From NCBI RefSeq assembly GCF_020715685.1, contig NZ_CP085840.1:3472001-3536000 (forward strand): 64,000 nucleotides of DNA, given 5' to 3'. The notes beneath the pieces are model-generated. The model was given only the letters and a program-made list of their open reading frames with translations. It ran no database searches and had not been told where the DNA came from. Position 1 is the stretch's first letter, and each line of letters starts with the position of its first letter. Shown piece after piece: positions 33,440 to 41,638 of this stretch. Origin of the DNA: Dermatobacter hominis (GTDB lineage: Bacteria; Actinomycetota; Acidimicrobiia; Acidimicrobiales; Microtrichaceae). The position numbers were made by a program, and so were the translations under genes.

Positions 33440-34744
33440 ATGAGAACCACGATCCGCAACGCGGTGGTCGCGGGGCTGGCGCTGGCGGTCGTCGTGACCG
33501 GCTGCAAGTCGTCATCGGACGACGAGGGCTCGTCGACGACCGCGAAGGCGACGACCACGACCGAGCCCGACACGCGGAGCACCGGTGTGACCGACGACGC
33601 CATCCAGCTCGGTGTCGCCTACCTGGACCTCTCGGCGGTGGAGAACGTCGTGAACATCCGCCACGGCGACTACGTCAAGGCGTACACGGCGGTGATCGAC
33701 GACATCAACGCGAAGGGTGGGATCAACGGCCGCAAGCTCGTTCCCACCTTCGCGCCGGTGCCGCCCAGCCAGCTCAACCCGAACGGCGCCGATGAGGCCT
33801 GCCTCAAGCTCACCGAGGACGCGCAGGTGTTCGCCGCGATCGGCTACTTCGATGGCGACGCCGCCCTCTGCTACGTCGAGCAGCACGACACCCCGATCGT
33901 CGGCGGGAACATGAGCACCGAGCGCCGGGACCGGGCGAAGGCTCCATGGTTCGCGATCGTGACCGACAACGACACCCGCACCACGGAGGGCATCGCTGCG
34001 CTCGCGAAGGCAGGCGAGCTCGACGACGCCAAGGTCGCCGTCGTCGCGAACCCCGTCGACGCCAACTCGGTCGAGCTCGCCACCGACGCGCTCGACGAGG
34101 CGGGCGTCGACGTCGTCGACACGGCGGTGTTCGACGCCTCCGGCGGCGACGTCGAGGCGGCGGCGGCGCAGGCGACGACGATCGCCGAGCGGTTCAAGTC
34201 CGAGGGCGTCACCACGATCGTCACGCTGGGCGACGGCGCGGTGAACATGTCTCGAGGCCTGGCACGCAGCGGCTTCACCCCGCGGCTCGTCGCGTTGAAC
34301 CCCGACGGGATCCAAGCCGTCGCAGCGGACAGATCGAGCGACAAATCCGTGCTGGAGGACGCGATCGCCATCACCGACAACCCCCGGAGCCAGTTCACCG
34401 AGGAGCACTTCCAGGACTGCCTCGAGCTCGTCGAGGCCTCGACCGGCCAGACGGTGCAGGACCCCAACACGAAGCCTGAGGGGAGTCCCGACTACATCGT
34501 GTCGGCGCTCGCCGCCTGCCAGAACACGCTGCTGTTCGCCGCCATCGCCGAGAAGGCCGGCAAGGACCTCGACAACTCGACGTTCCGCACCGCGGGCGAG
34601 GAGCTCGGAGCGTTCGACCTGCCCGGCATCCCGGGCTCGAACTACAGCGCCGAGCGCCCTGACGGCGCACTTCCGCTCTACATCACCCGCTACGACTCGG
34701 ACTCGGGCCGGATGATCACCGACGAGAAGCCAGCATCGTCGTGA
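33440..34744 (+). CDS. ABC substrate-binding lipoprotein (HAAT/Peripla_BP_6)
   Basis: 434 residues. Lipobox VVVTGC after a hydrophobic segment, then a Ser/Thr linker. The bilobal type I binding fold is seen in TDDAIQLGVAYLDLS, KAYTAVIDDINAKGGINGRKL, CLKLTEDAQVFAAIGYFDG, TPIVGGNMS, VAVVANPVDANSVELATDALDEAGVDVV. It resembles LivJ/amide-urea binding proteins. GAGGACAACC precedes the start. It is 25 bp after the LivHMG fusion and overlaps the GH78 gene at 34741 (GTGA), so transporter, receptor and hydrolase are one operon. The ligand is inferred to be a rhamnose-containing molecule. Confidence 0.9.
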   Translation: MRTTIRNAVVAGLALAVVVTGCKSSSDDEGSSTTAKATTTTEPDTRSTGVTDDAIQLGVAYLDLSAVENVVNIRHGDYVKAYTAVIDDINAKGGINGRKLVPTFAPVPPSQLNPNGADEACLKLTEDAQVFAAIGYFDGDAALCYVEQHDTPIVGGNMSTERRDRAKAPWFAIVTDNDTRTTEGIAALAKAGELDDAKVAVVANPVDANSVELATDALDEAGVDVVDTAVFDASGGDVEAAAAQATTIAERFKSEGVTTIVTLGDGAVNMSRGLARSGFTPRLVALNPDGIQAVAADRSSDKSVLEDAIAITDNPRSQFTEEHFQDCLELVEASTGQTVQDPNTKPEGSPDYIVSALAACQNTLLFAAIAEKAGKDLDNSTFRTAGEELGAFDLPGIPGSNYSAERPDGALPLYITRYDSDSGRMITDEKPASS

Positions 34745-37404
34745 CCGCACGGTCCGTCCCCCCCGCGGACCTGCGAGTGGAGCACCTCGGTCCCGATGTC
34801 CTCGGGACCGGGGTGCCCAGTCCTCGTCTCTCCTGGACGCTCCCTGCCCCCGCCCGGGAGCAGCTCGCGTTCCAGGTCCGCAGCGGCGACGTCACCACCG
34901 AGCGCATCGAGTCGCCGACCCACGTCCTCGCGACCAACCCACTTCCCGCTGCCGCATCCCGTCAGATCGTGCCGTGGCAGGTCAAGGTCTGGACCGACCT
35001 CGGCGAGAGCGAGTGGTCGGACCCCGCGATCTATGAGGTCGGCCTGCTCGACCCAGGTGACTGGACCGCTGCGGCTTGGGTCGCCCCGGCCGACGACGGC
35101 GGCGAGCCCGGTGACCGGCCGGCCCACGTGTTCCGCGCCGCCTTCGAGCTCGACGCGGGCTCGGACGTCGCCCGAGCCCGGGCGTACGTGACCGCCCACG
35201 GCATCTACGAGCTGTTCATCAACGGCGAGCGCGTCGGCGACCTCGAGCTCACACCGGGCTCGACCCAGTACCGCTCGATCATCGACGTGCAGACCTTCGA
35301 CATCGCGTCGCACCTCCATCGTGGGACGAACGTGGTCGGCGCAGTCGTCTCCGACGGCTGGTATCGCGGGCGCAACGGCTTCAGCCGGATGGCGAACTGC
35401 TACGGCGAGCACCTCGCGCTGCTGGCACAGCTCGAGGTCGTGCTCGCCGACGGGCGAGACCTCCGGTTCGGAACCGGGCCTGACTGGACGACGGCGACCG
35501 GTGAGATCGTCGCCGCCGATCTCATGGACGGCGAACGGGTCGATCTCCGTCTGGCTGACCTCGCGTGGTGCACCGCGTCGGGGATGGCCGTCACCGGTCG
35601 CCGTTGGACGCCGGTGGTCGTCCGCGGCTTCGGCTTCGACGAGCTCACCACGTCGCCGTCGCCGCCGGTCCGGCGGATCGAGGAGATCGAGCCCGTGTCG
35701 GTCACCCGGCTGGCCTCCGATCGCCAGGTGGTCGACATGGGCCAGAACATCAACGGGTGGGTCCGTCTCCGAGACCTCGGCCCTTCGGGTCAGCGGACCG
35801 TGCTGACGCACGGCGAACGCGTGGGGGAGGACGGCGACGTCGACATGGCGCATCTCACCGCCTTCGACTTCATGACCCGCGAGCCACTCGACACCGGTCA
35901 GGTCGACGAGGTGGTCTCCGCAGGTCGCCCCGGCGACACCTTCGAGCCACGGCACACGACCCACGGCTTCCAGTTCGTCCGCATCGACGGTCATCGCGGA
36001 CCGCTGACCAGCGGCGACATCGCCGGTGTCGTCGTCCACACCGACCTGCGTCGGACCGGCTGGTTCCGCTGCAGCGACGAGCGCCTCAACCGGCTCCACG
36101 AGGCCGCGCTCTGGAGCTTCCGCGACAACGCCTGCGACGTCCCGACCGACTGCCCGCAGCGCGAACGCGCGCCCTGGACCGGCGACTGGCAGGTCTTCGC
36201 GCCCACCGCTGCGTTCCTCTACGACGTCGCGGGTTTCACGGCGAAGTGGCTCCGGGACCTCGATGCCAGCCAGTGGCCCGATGGCCGCGTGTCGAACTTC
36301 GCTCCCGAGCCGATGTCGCCGGAGGGCTTCACGAACCCGACCGCCCGGTTCATGAACGGCTCCGCCGGATGGGGCGACGCCGCGGTCATCGTCCCGCACC
36401 TGATGTGGCAGGCCTACGACGACCGCCGGGTGCTGGCCGACCAGTACCGCTCGATGGTCCGTTGGGTCGACTGGGCTGCGGGCCGGGCTGCCGGCGGCCG
36501 TCACCGCAGCCGCTCCGAGGCCCGACCGGAACCTGCGCCGCACGAGCAGTACCTGTGGGACACCGGCTTCCACTGGGGGGAGTGGTGCGAGCCGGGGGGC
36601 AACGACCCGAAGCTGTTCACGATGGAGCTCGACGTCGGTGACGTCGCGACCGCCTACCTGCACAGGTCGGCCACGCTTCTCGCCGAGATCGCCGCCGAGC
36701 TGGGCAACGACGCAGATGCCGACCGCTACGGCGTGCTGGCAGAGCGGACCCTCGAGGCGTGGAGAGCGGAGTTCATCGCCGCCGACGGCACACTGCGCCC
36801 CGACACCCAGGCCAACCACGTCCGAGCCCTCGCCTTCGGGCTCGTGCCCGACGAGCTCCGGGCCCGGACCGCAGCCCGCCTCGTCGAGCTGATCCGCCGA
36901 GCCGGCACCCACCTCGGCACCGGCTTCCTCTCGACCCCGCAGCTGCTGCCGGTCCTCGTCGACGCCGGCTACCCCGACGTGGCGTTCGAGCTGCTCCTCC
37001 AGGACAGCATCCCGTCGTGGCTCGCGATGATCGACCGGGGCGCCACCACGATCTGGGAGAACTGGGAGGGGCTCGACGCGTCAGGGCTCGGCTCGCTCAA
37101 CCACTACAGCAAGGGCGCGGTGGTCTCGTTCCTGCACCGGTACGTGGCGGGGATCCGACCGATCGAAGGGGCGCGCGCCTACCGGCGCTTCCGGATCGAG
37201 CCGATCGTCGGCGGAGGTCTCACGAGCGCAGAAGCCGAGCTGGACTCGCCCCGTGGGCGCATCCGCTCGGCCTGGGAGCTCGATGACGGCGTCATGCGCC
37301 TCGAGGTGACCGTGCCGCCGGGTTCGCAGGCCACGGTGGTCCTGCCGGACGGGACGCTGTCGACCCAACCGCCGGGTGCCGTCGAACATCGCTGCCGGGT
37401 CTGA
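34741..37404 (+). CDS. GH78 alpha-L-rhamnosidase, second
   Basis: 887 residues from a GTG overlapping the binding-protein stop. Same domain order as 24841-27444: sandwich (PRLSWTLPAP), lectin-like domain (AYVTAHGIYELFINGERVGD), VVDMGQNINGWVRL, then the helical barrel. Active-site motif TDCPQRERAPWTGD, base Glu in TIWENWEGL, SLNHYSKGAV. The acid motif differs from the first enzyme (RERAP for RDERLG), and the barrel carries an Arg-rich insertion (AAGGRHRSRSEARPEP), suggesting another linkage or aglycone. No signal peptide: cytoplasmic. It ends just before a strong convergent terminator. Confidence 0.93.
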   Translation: MTARSVPPADLRVEHLGPDVLGTGVPSPRLSWTLPAPAREQLAFQVRSGDVTTERIESPTHVLATNPLPAAASRQIVPWQVKVWTDLGESEWSDPAIYEVGLLDPGDWTAAAWVAPADDGGEPGDRPAHVFRAAFELDAGSDVARARAYVTAHGIYELFINGERVGDLELTPGSTQYRSIIDVQTFDIASHLHRGTNVVGAVVSDGWYRGRNGFSRMANCYGEHLALLAQLEVVLADGRDLRFGTGPDWTTATGEIVAADLMDGERVDLRLADLAWCTASGMAVTGRRWTPVVVRGFGFDELTTSPSPPVRRIEEIEPVSVTRLASDRQVVDMGQNINGWVRLRDLGPSGQRTVLTHGERVGEDGDVDMAHLTAFDFMTREPLDTGQVDEVVSAGRPGDTFEPRHTTHGFQFVRIDGHRGPLTSGDIAGVVVHTDLRRTGWFRCSDERLNRLHEAALWSFRDNACDVPTDCPQRERAPWTGDWQVFAPTAAFLYDVAGFTAKWLRDLDASQWPDGRVSNFAPEPMSPEGFTNPTARFMNGSAGWGDAAVIVPHLMWQAYDDRRVLADQYRSMVRWVDWAAGRAAGGRHRSRSEARPEPAPHEQYLWDTGFHWGEWCEPGGNDPKLFTMELDVGDVATAYLHRSATLLAEIAAELGNDADADRYGVLAERTLEAWRAEFIAADGTLRPDTQANHVRALAFGLVPDELRARTAARLVELIRRAGTHLGTGFLSTPQLLPVLVDAGYPDVAFELLLQDSIPSWLAMIDRGATTIWENWEGLDASGLGSLNHYSKGAVVSFLHRYVAGIRPIEGARAYRRFRIEPIVGGGLTSAEAELDSPRGRIRSAWELDDGVMRLEVTVPPGSQATVVLPDGTLSTQPPGAVEHRCRV

Positions 37405-37434
37405 CCGCAGCCGCACATCCACGTGCGGCTGCGG
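37405..37434. terminator. Convergent bidirectional terminator
   Basis: Perfect 12-bp stem (CCGCAGCCGCAC and complement) with a 6-base loop, between the stop of the plus-strand GH78 gene and the end of the minus-strand binding-protein gene. Confidence 0.8.
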
Positions 37435-37458
37435 TGACTCGACCGGAGTAGCCGCCGT

Positions 37459-38925
37459 TCAGATCTTGCGACCGGGGTCGACCTTGCCCTGACCGACGTC
37501 CGCGGTGACCTCGGTGACGCCGTCGCTCGGGCAGTGGAACCCGTCGCCGTCGTCGTCGGTGCCGTCGATCTCGGGATAGAGGCGCTCGTATTTCCCGTCC
37601 TTGACGACCATCAACATGCTGCACGGGCTCGCAGTGATCTCGGGCCCGCCGGCGAGGTCCTCCTTCGCGTGGAGCCCCCCACCGGTCCATGCGTCGTTGG
37701 CCGCTGCGGCCTCCAGGATGCATGTCCGGTCGAGCGTGCCGCCGTTCTGCTCAGCGCACGTGTTCGCCGAGGTCGCGAACAGCAGCCACGCCGACATCGA
37801 CTGGATGCCGAGCAGTGCGGTGTCGCCGTCGGGCACGTACTTCTCGACGAGATCGAGGTACTTGCGGATCGCCGGCCACTTGTCGGCCTCCTCCATCATG
37901 TGGACCGCCATGCGGACCACCGAGCCCTCGACCGCCTCGGGGCCGGCCGTTTCTACGAAGATCGGGTCGTACTGGTTCGACTCGAGCAGGGCGCGCCCCT
38001 CCCAACCCTGGGTCCTGAGCACCTGGAGGACCTTCGCCACGTCCGCGGACTCTCCGGTCCACGACAGGCTCTCGGCGCCCTTCTCCTTGATCGAGAGCGC
38101 CAGCGGCGTCCAGTCGGTGGTCCCGGCGACCGGATAGTTCAGGTCGCCGACCTGCTCGAAGCCCGTCGCCTCGGCGACCGCGACCTGCTTCGCCTTCACG
38201 ATCTCGAGCGACGGCAGATTGCCCCACACCGGGATCCAGGCCTTGGAGTCGTCCGGGTACAGCTTCTTGAAGTCCTGGAACCACGTGTTCGACGCGTTGT
38301 GGGCGGGGTTGGGGATCGGCTGCACCTGCCCGTTGCTCTCGGACTTCTCCGTCGATACCGCGTAGGCCGGGATGTCGATGAGGCCGCAGCGGTGGAAGTC
38401 GGATCCGTCCTTGCCGGAGAACTGCAGGTTGTCCTGGGCCATGCCGCCGCCGACCATGGCGAACGCAGTGCCGCAGGCCTGCTGCATGGCGGCCTCGACG
38501 TCGAAGAGCTTGGCGTCCATGTCCACGATCTCGATCTTGAGGCCGCCGATGCCACCCTGGTCGTTGCACCAGCCGGCGAACGCCACCGATGCATCCCAGA
38601 TCGGCTTCTGCAGGCCAGGGCGCAACGTGGAGCCCCGATCGTTCGGCACCCCGATCTGGATCGTGCCGGCGGCAGCCTGCTGCTCGCCGTCCGCCACCGT
38701 GAACTCGCCGGCGTGGCACGGCGCGGAGATCGATCCGAAGTCGGGGGAGTCGACGTCGGCACCCTTCGATCCCTGAGCGGCCGCCGTCGTGGACGGTGAC
38801 TCGTCCTCCGATGCGTCGTCCCCGCCGGACGCGCCGCACCCGGCCACGATCGACAGCGCTGCGGCGACGGCGAGGACGGACACCATCGCACGTCGTCGCC
38901 GGTCAGTGGTCCGTGAAGCAGCCAC
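37459..38925 (-). CDS. ABC substrate-binding lipoprotein, second
   Basis: 488 residues from GTG 38925, preceded by GAGGGGGACT; the open frame extends further upstream but passes through the operator. Lipobox SIVAGC and Ser/Asp linker. Binding-fold segments include TIQIGVPNDRG, GWCNDQGGIGGLKIEIVDMDAKL, ACGTAFAMVGGGMAQDN, and a C-terminal Asp/Gly stretch (GTDDDGDGFHC). Type I HAAT-like family, but longer and more Cys-rich than the other receptor; several Cys (CHAGEF, GWCNDQ, RCGLID, NTCAEQ, RTCILE) may form disulfides. No permease adjoins; it may use the nearby fused transporter or another one. Its promoter shares the palindrome of the 16128 operon, hinting at a lipid or terpenoid ligand. Confidence 0.85.
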   Translation of the reverse strand: MAASRTTDRRRRAMVSVLAVAAALSIVAGCGASGGDDASEDESPSTTAAAQGSKGADVDSPDFGSISAPCHAGEFTVADGEQQAAAGTIQIGVPNDRGSTLRPGLQKPIWDASVAFAGWCNDQGGIGGLKIEIVDMDAKLFDVEAAMQQACGTAFAMVGGGMAQDNLQFSGKDGSDFHRCGLIDIPAYAVSTEKSESNGQVQPIPNPAHNASNTWFQDFKKLYPDDSKAWIPVWGNLPSLEIVKAKQVAVAEATGFEQVGDLNYPVAGTTDWTPLALSIKEKGAESLSWTGESADVAKVLQVLRTQGWEGRALLESNQYDPIFVETAGPEAVEGSVVRMAVHMMEEADKWPAIRKYLDLVEKYVPDGDTALLGIQSMSAWLLFATSANTCAEQNGGTLDRTCILEAAAANDAWTGGGLHAKEDLAGGPEITASPCSMLMVVKDGKYERLYPEIDGTDDDGDGFHCPSDGVTEVTADVGQGKVDPGRKI

Positions 38926-38960
38926 GGCAGTCCCCCTCGAGATCTGGCGGCCCCCGCCGC

Positions 38961-39001
38961 ATGTAACGGTGTTACGATCGGTCACCGTAACACCGTTACA
39001 T
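38961..39001. promoter_or_regulatory. Palindromic operator in divergent promoter
   Basis: Perfect 15-bp inverted arms (ATGTAACGGTGTTAC and its complement) with 11 bases between; each arm is a GTAAC-N3-GTTAC half-palindrome, 24 bp apart. It lies between the starts at 38925 (minus) and 39078 (plus). Same elements as at 16054-16089. Confidence 0.75.
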
Positions 39002-39077
39002 CCGTGACGGTGGTGGGAGGCGCATCTGCCTCGCCCGAGGGGCGGGGCTGGTCCCTCCCGGAGCAGAGGGGGACACG

Positions 39078-39539
39078 TTGGCGTCATCAGACATCTCGTT
39101 CGCTGAAGCAGAGGAACTGGTCGGACGCTGGTGGTTCCTCTACGACGAGGGCCGCATCGAGTCCTTCGAGGCGATCTTCACGTCCGACGCGGTCTTCACC
39201 GTCGGCGTCGACGATCCGACGGTCGCGTGGGCCGAGTTCGCGACGGCCGAGGCCAGCGGGCGCGACGCGATCGTGGCGTGGCAGACCGAGCACCGCCTCG
39301 ACAGCCCGGCGCCCCTGCGGCACCACTCGTCGAACTTCCACCGGACCGGCACCGATGGCGACGGGGTGACCTTCGCGTCGTACATCCTCGTGAACCACGT
39401 CGTCGACGAGATGCCCGCGATGCTGCCGTCCGGTGTCGTGACCGGCACCGTCCGCCGTGAGGACGGCGAGCTCAAGATCGCTCGACTCGACGTCGTGCTG
39501 GACACGCGGGCCTCGACACCCCTGCGCGAGCAGCGCTGA
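39078..39539 (+). CDS. SnoaL/NTF2-like protein
   Basis: 153 residues from a TTG start preceded by AGAGGGGGACACG. FAEAEELVGRWWFLYDEGRIESFEAIFTSDAVFTV is a clear SnoaL-like opening, followed by HRLDSPAPLRHHSSNFHRT and a final strand pair (VTGTVRREDGELKIARLDV). Such proteins are small cone-shaped enzymes or ligand binders, including steroid isomerase and hydratase relatives. It faces the second binding protein across the TAAC palindrome and precedes marR by 46 bp. Confidence 0.78.
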   Translation: MASSDISFAEAEELVGRWWFLYDEGRIESFEAIFTSDAVFTVGVDDPTVAWAEFATAEASGRDAIVAWQTEHRLDSPAPLRHHSSNFHRTGTDGDGVTFASYILVNHVVDEMPAMLPSGVVTGTVRREDGELKIARLDVVLDTRASTPLREQR

Positions 39540-39571
39540 TCGCGCACGCCGGGGCCACTGGCGCCGTCTCC

Positions 39572-39577
39572 TACGAT
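39572..39577 (+). promoter_or_regulatory. -10 element, leaderless-type promoter
   Basis: TACGAT, 8 bases before the ATG of the marR gene, without a Shine-Dalgarno. Confidence 0.45.
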
Positions 39578-39585
39578 GCGGCCGG

Positions 39586-40062
39586 ATGGCGGGAACCGGC
39601 GACGACGACATCGACGAGAAGCTTCTCGTCGCGCTCCAGCGCCTGGGCCGGCTGATGTCCAGCCGACAGGTCGCTTCCGACATCAGCGGTGCGGCCGGCG
39701 TGGAGCTCTCCCAGCAGGGGGTCCAGCTCCTCCGCGCCCTGCACCGGTCCGGCGAGGCGCCCGTCGCCGCACTTGCGTCGGCGAGTCAGATGGACATCGG
39801 CGCGGTCAGCCGTCAACTGCGCCTCCTCGAGGACGCCGGCCTCGTGACCCGCTCGTCGTCGCCCGCGGATCGCCGCGTGGTGCTCGTCGACACCACGGAC
39901 TCGGGGGCACGGGTCGCGGCGCGGATCAGGGACGTCGGCCTCCGGCACCTGACCGAGAGCCTGTCCGGCTGGTCCGCGACGGATCGCCGTCGGGTGGCCG
40001 ACCTCCTGGCCCGCCTGGTCACCGACCTCCAGCGCACGGACATCCGCGCCGCTGACGAGTAA
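39586..40062 (+). CDS. MarR-family transcriptional regulator
   Basis: 158 residues. Winged helix with LSQQGVQLLRALHRSGEAPVAALASASQMDIGAVSRQLRLLEDAGLVTRSSSPADRRVVLV, the last part being the DRR wing of MarR. C-terminal dimerisation helix after DRRRVADLLARLVTDL. The start is the ATG at 39586; upstream in-frame residues are non-coding in character. It lies 20 bp before a TTGAC-N3-GTCAA palindrome at the DegT-gene promoter. MarR proteins bind such short inverted repeats, so it is one candidate regulator of the three palindromes in the window. Confidence 0.9.
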   Translation: MAGTGDDDIDEKLLVALQRLGRLMSSRQVASDISGAAGVELSQQGVQLLRALHRSGEAPVAALASASQMDIGAVSRQLRLLEDAGLVTRSSSPADRRVVLVDTTDSGARVAARIRDVGLRHLTESLSGWSATDRRRVADLLARLVTDLQRTDIRAADE

Positions 40063-40081
40063 CGGGCCGCTCACGAACTAG

Positions 40082-40109
40082 TTGACTGGGTCAAGCAATC
40101 TGGTACGGT
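40082..40109 (+). promoter_or_regulatory. Sigma-A-type promoter with overlapping palindrome
   Basis: TTGACT, a 16-base spacer, then TACGGT: a good -35/-10 pair. The -35 box is the left half of TTGAC-TGG-GTCAA (40082-40094), so a bound repressor would block it. Drives the gene at 40187. Confidence 0.65.
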
Positions 40110-40186
40110 GGTCGGCGCGCCCGGCCCGTCTGCACTCGCACGGTCGAGGCTCTGCAGTCCGTGCCCTTCGGGGTGGAGGTGACCCG

Positions 40187-41425
40187 ATGACCGAGACCCC
40201 GACCCGCCGGATCGACTACGCCGGCTCCGTCCACGACGAGCGGGAGATCGAGGCCGTCGTCGAGGTGCTGCGCGGCGGCCCGACCGCGATGCGCATCGGC
40301 CGGAACGTGCGGGCGATGGAGCAGCGCGTCGCCGAGCTCCTGGGCAAGCGTCGAGGCGTCATGTGCAACTCCGGGAGCTCGGCGCTCTACCTCGCCATCG
40401 AGGTGCTCGGCCTCCAGCCGTTCGACGAGATCGTCACCTCGGCGGTGACGTTCTCGACCGACATCGCCCCGATGGTGAAGTCAGGGATCGTGCCGGCCTT
40501 CGTCGACGTCACCCCCGACACCTTCCAGATCGACGTGGACGGCATCGAGGCGATGATCGGTCCGCGCACCAAGGCGATCCTTGCCCCCGACCTGATCGGC
40601 AACTGCCCCGACTGGGACGCGATCCGAGAGATCGCCGACCGCTACGACCTGGTCGTCATCGAGGACTCCTGCGACGCGCTCGGTCAGACCTTGCGCGGCA
40701 CCCCGACCGGACGCCGGGCCGACATCGCACTCACCAGCTTCGCCCTCTCGCACATCATCACCGCGGCGGGGACCGGCGGCATGGTGTGCTTCGACGACGA
40801 CGAGCTCGTGGACAAGGCCTTGCTGCTGCGGCGGTGGGGGCGGCGATCGGAGGTGCAGCTCTTCGGGTCGACGCGCGGCGAGGACAAGCGGTTCTTCTCC
40901 GCCATCGAGGGCGACGAGTCCAACGCCGACCTCGAGTACGACAACATCTTCATCTTCGACGAGGTCGGCTGGAACTTCGAGCCCTCCGAGATCTCCGCCG
41001 CCTTCGGCCTGGTCCAGCTCGACAAGCTCCCGGAGAACCTGGCCCGCCGCCAGCGCAACTTCGAGCTCACCAGCAGCTACTTCGCGAAGTATCCCGACCT
41101 GTTCGTGCTGCCCCGACTGACCGAGGGCATCGAGACCGGCTGGCACATGTTCCCGTTCATCATCGAGCCGGACTCGGGGATCCGCCGCGCCGACCTGCAG
41201 CAGTGGATGGAACGACACGGCATCGACACCCGGATGGTCTGGACCGGCAACGCCACTCGCCAGCCAGCGTTCCGGGACACGTCGTTCCGCCTCCCGGAGG
41301 CAGGCCTCCCCAACGCCGACCGCGTCATGGAGTGGGGCCTCATCCTGCCGGGCAGCCACTCCCTGGACGACGACGACTGCGCCTGGATCGGGGAGTGCCT
41401 CGACCGCTTCGTCGCGCAGCTCTGA
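40187..41425 (+). CDS. DegT/DnrJ/EryC1-family enzyme lacking PLP lysine
   Basis: 412 residues; start with GTGGAGGTGACC upstream. Fold-type I aminotransferase pattern: CNSGSSALYLAIEVLG (phosphate-binding), VTSAVTFSTDIAPMV, DLIGNCPDWDAI, VIEDSCDALGQTL. The active-site segment reads TSFALSHIITAAGTGGMV, where aminotransferases have Lys after Ser-x-x-x and the dehydrases E1/RfbH and ColD have His. It therefore looks like a PMP-dependent sugar 3-dehydrase type or another lysine-less member. The ending (GWHMFPFIIEPDSGIRRADLQQWMERHGIDTR) is typical. It precedes the rhamnose catabolic genes but is separated by its own promoter; its role there is not known. Confidence 0.8.
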   Translation: MTETPTRRIDYAGSVHDEREIEAVVEVLRGGPTAMRIGRNVRAMEQRVAELLGKRRGVMCNSGSSALYLAIEVLGLQPFDEIVTSAVTFSTDIAPMVKSGIVPAFVDVTPDTFQIDVDGIEAMIGPRTKAILAPDLIGNCPDWDAIREIADRYDLVVIEDSCDALGQTLRGTPTGRRADIALTSFALSHIITAAGTGGMVCFDDDELVDKALLLRRWGRRSEVQLFGSTRGEDKRFFSAIEGDESNADLEYDNIFIFDEVGWNFEPSEISAAFGLVQLDKLPENLARRQRNFELTSSYFAKYPDLFVLPRLTEGIETGWHMFPFIIEPDSGIRRADLQQWMERHGIDTRMVWTGNATRQPAFRDTSFRLPEAGLPNADRVMEWGLILPGSHSLDDDDCAWIGECLDRFVAQL

Positions 41426-41551
41426 CCGGGAGGTCGAGACGGCGAGCTGCAGCTCGTCCGTCGGCCTCCTCACGTCGGCCCCCGTCATGGGCCCACGGAT
41501 CTCGCGAGCCTGTGAGGTCGACGCTGCGGACCGGATCGGTTGACCGGAGAT

Positions 41552-41575
41552 GTGCGATCGTGTGAGAATGCGCAC
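41552..41575. promoter_or_regulatory. Degenerate DeoR-like site before rhamnose isomerase
   Basis: GTGCGAT at 41552-41558 and ATGCGCAC at 41568-41575. Arms resemble sites 1 and 2 but spacing and the right arm differ. It is preceded by GTTGACCGG, as is site 2. Confidence 0.45.
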
Positions 41576-41638
41576 GTTCGAACACTGGCCGGAGGCGTAG
41601 CGCGCTGCGGGGTGCAGCCGAGAAGGCAGGGAGCGCAG

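Noticed and set aside
29692-33603. 1,303-residue open frame on the minus strand opposite the transporter genes
   Set aside because: Mirror frame of strongly coding high-G+C sequence; Asp/Arg/His-rich composition, no domain, and the plus strand holds clear permease and ATPase domains.
33440-34744. Calling the receptor LivJ, an amino-acid-binding protein
   Set aside because: The fold is right but ligand cannot be read from sequence, and the neighbours are rhamnose genes.
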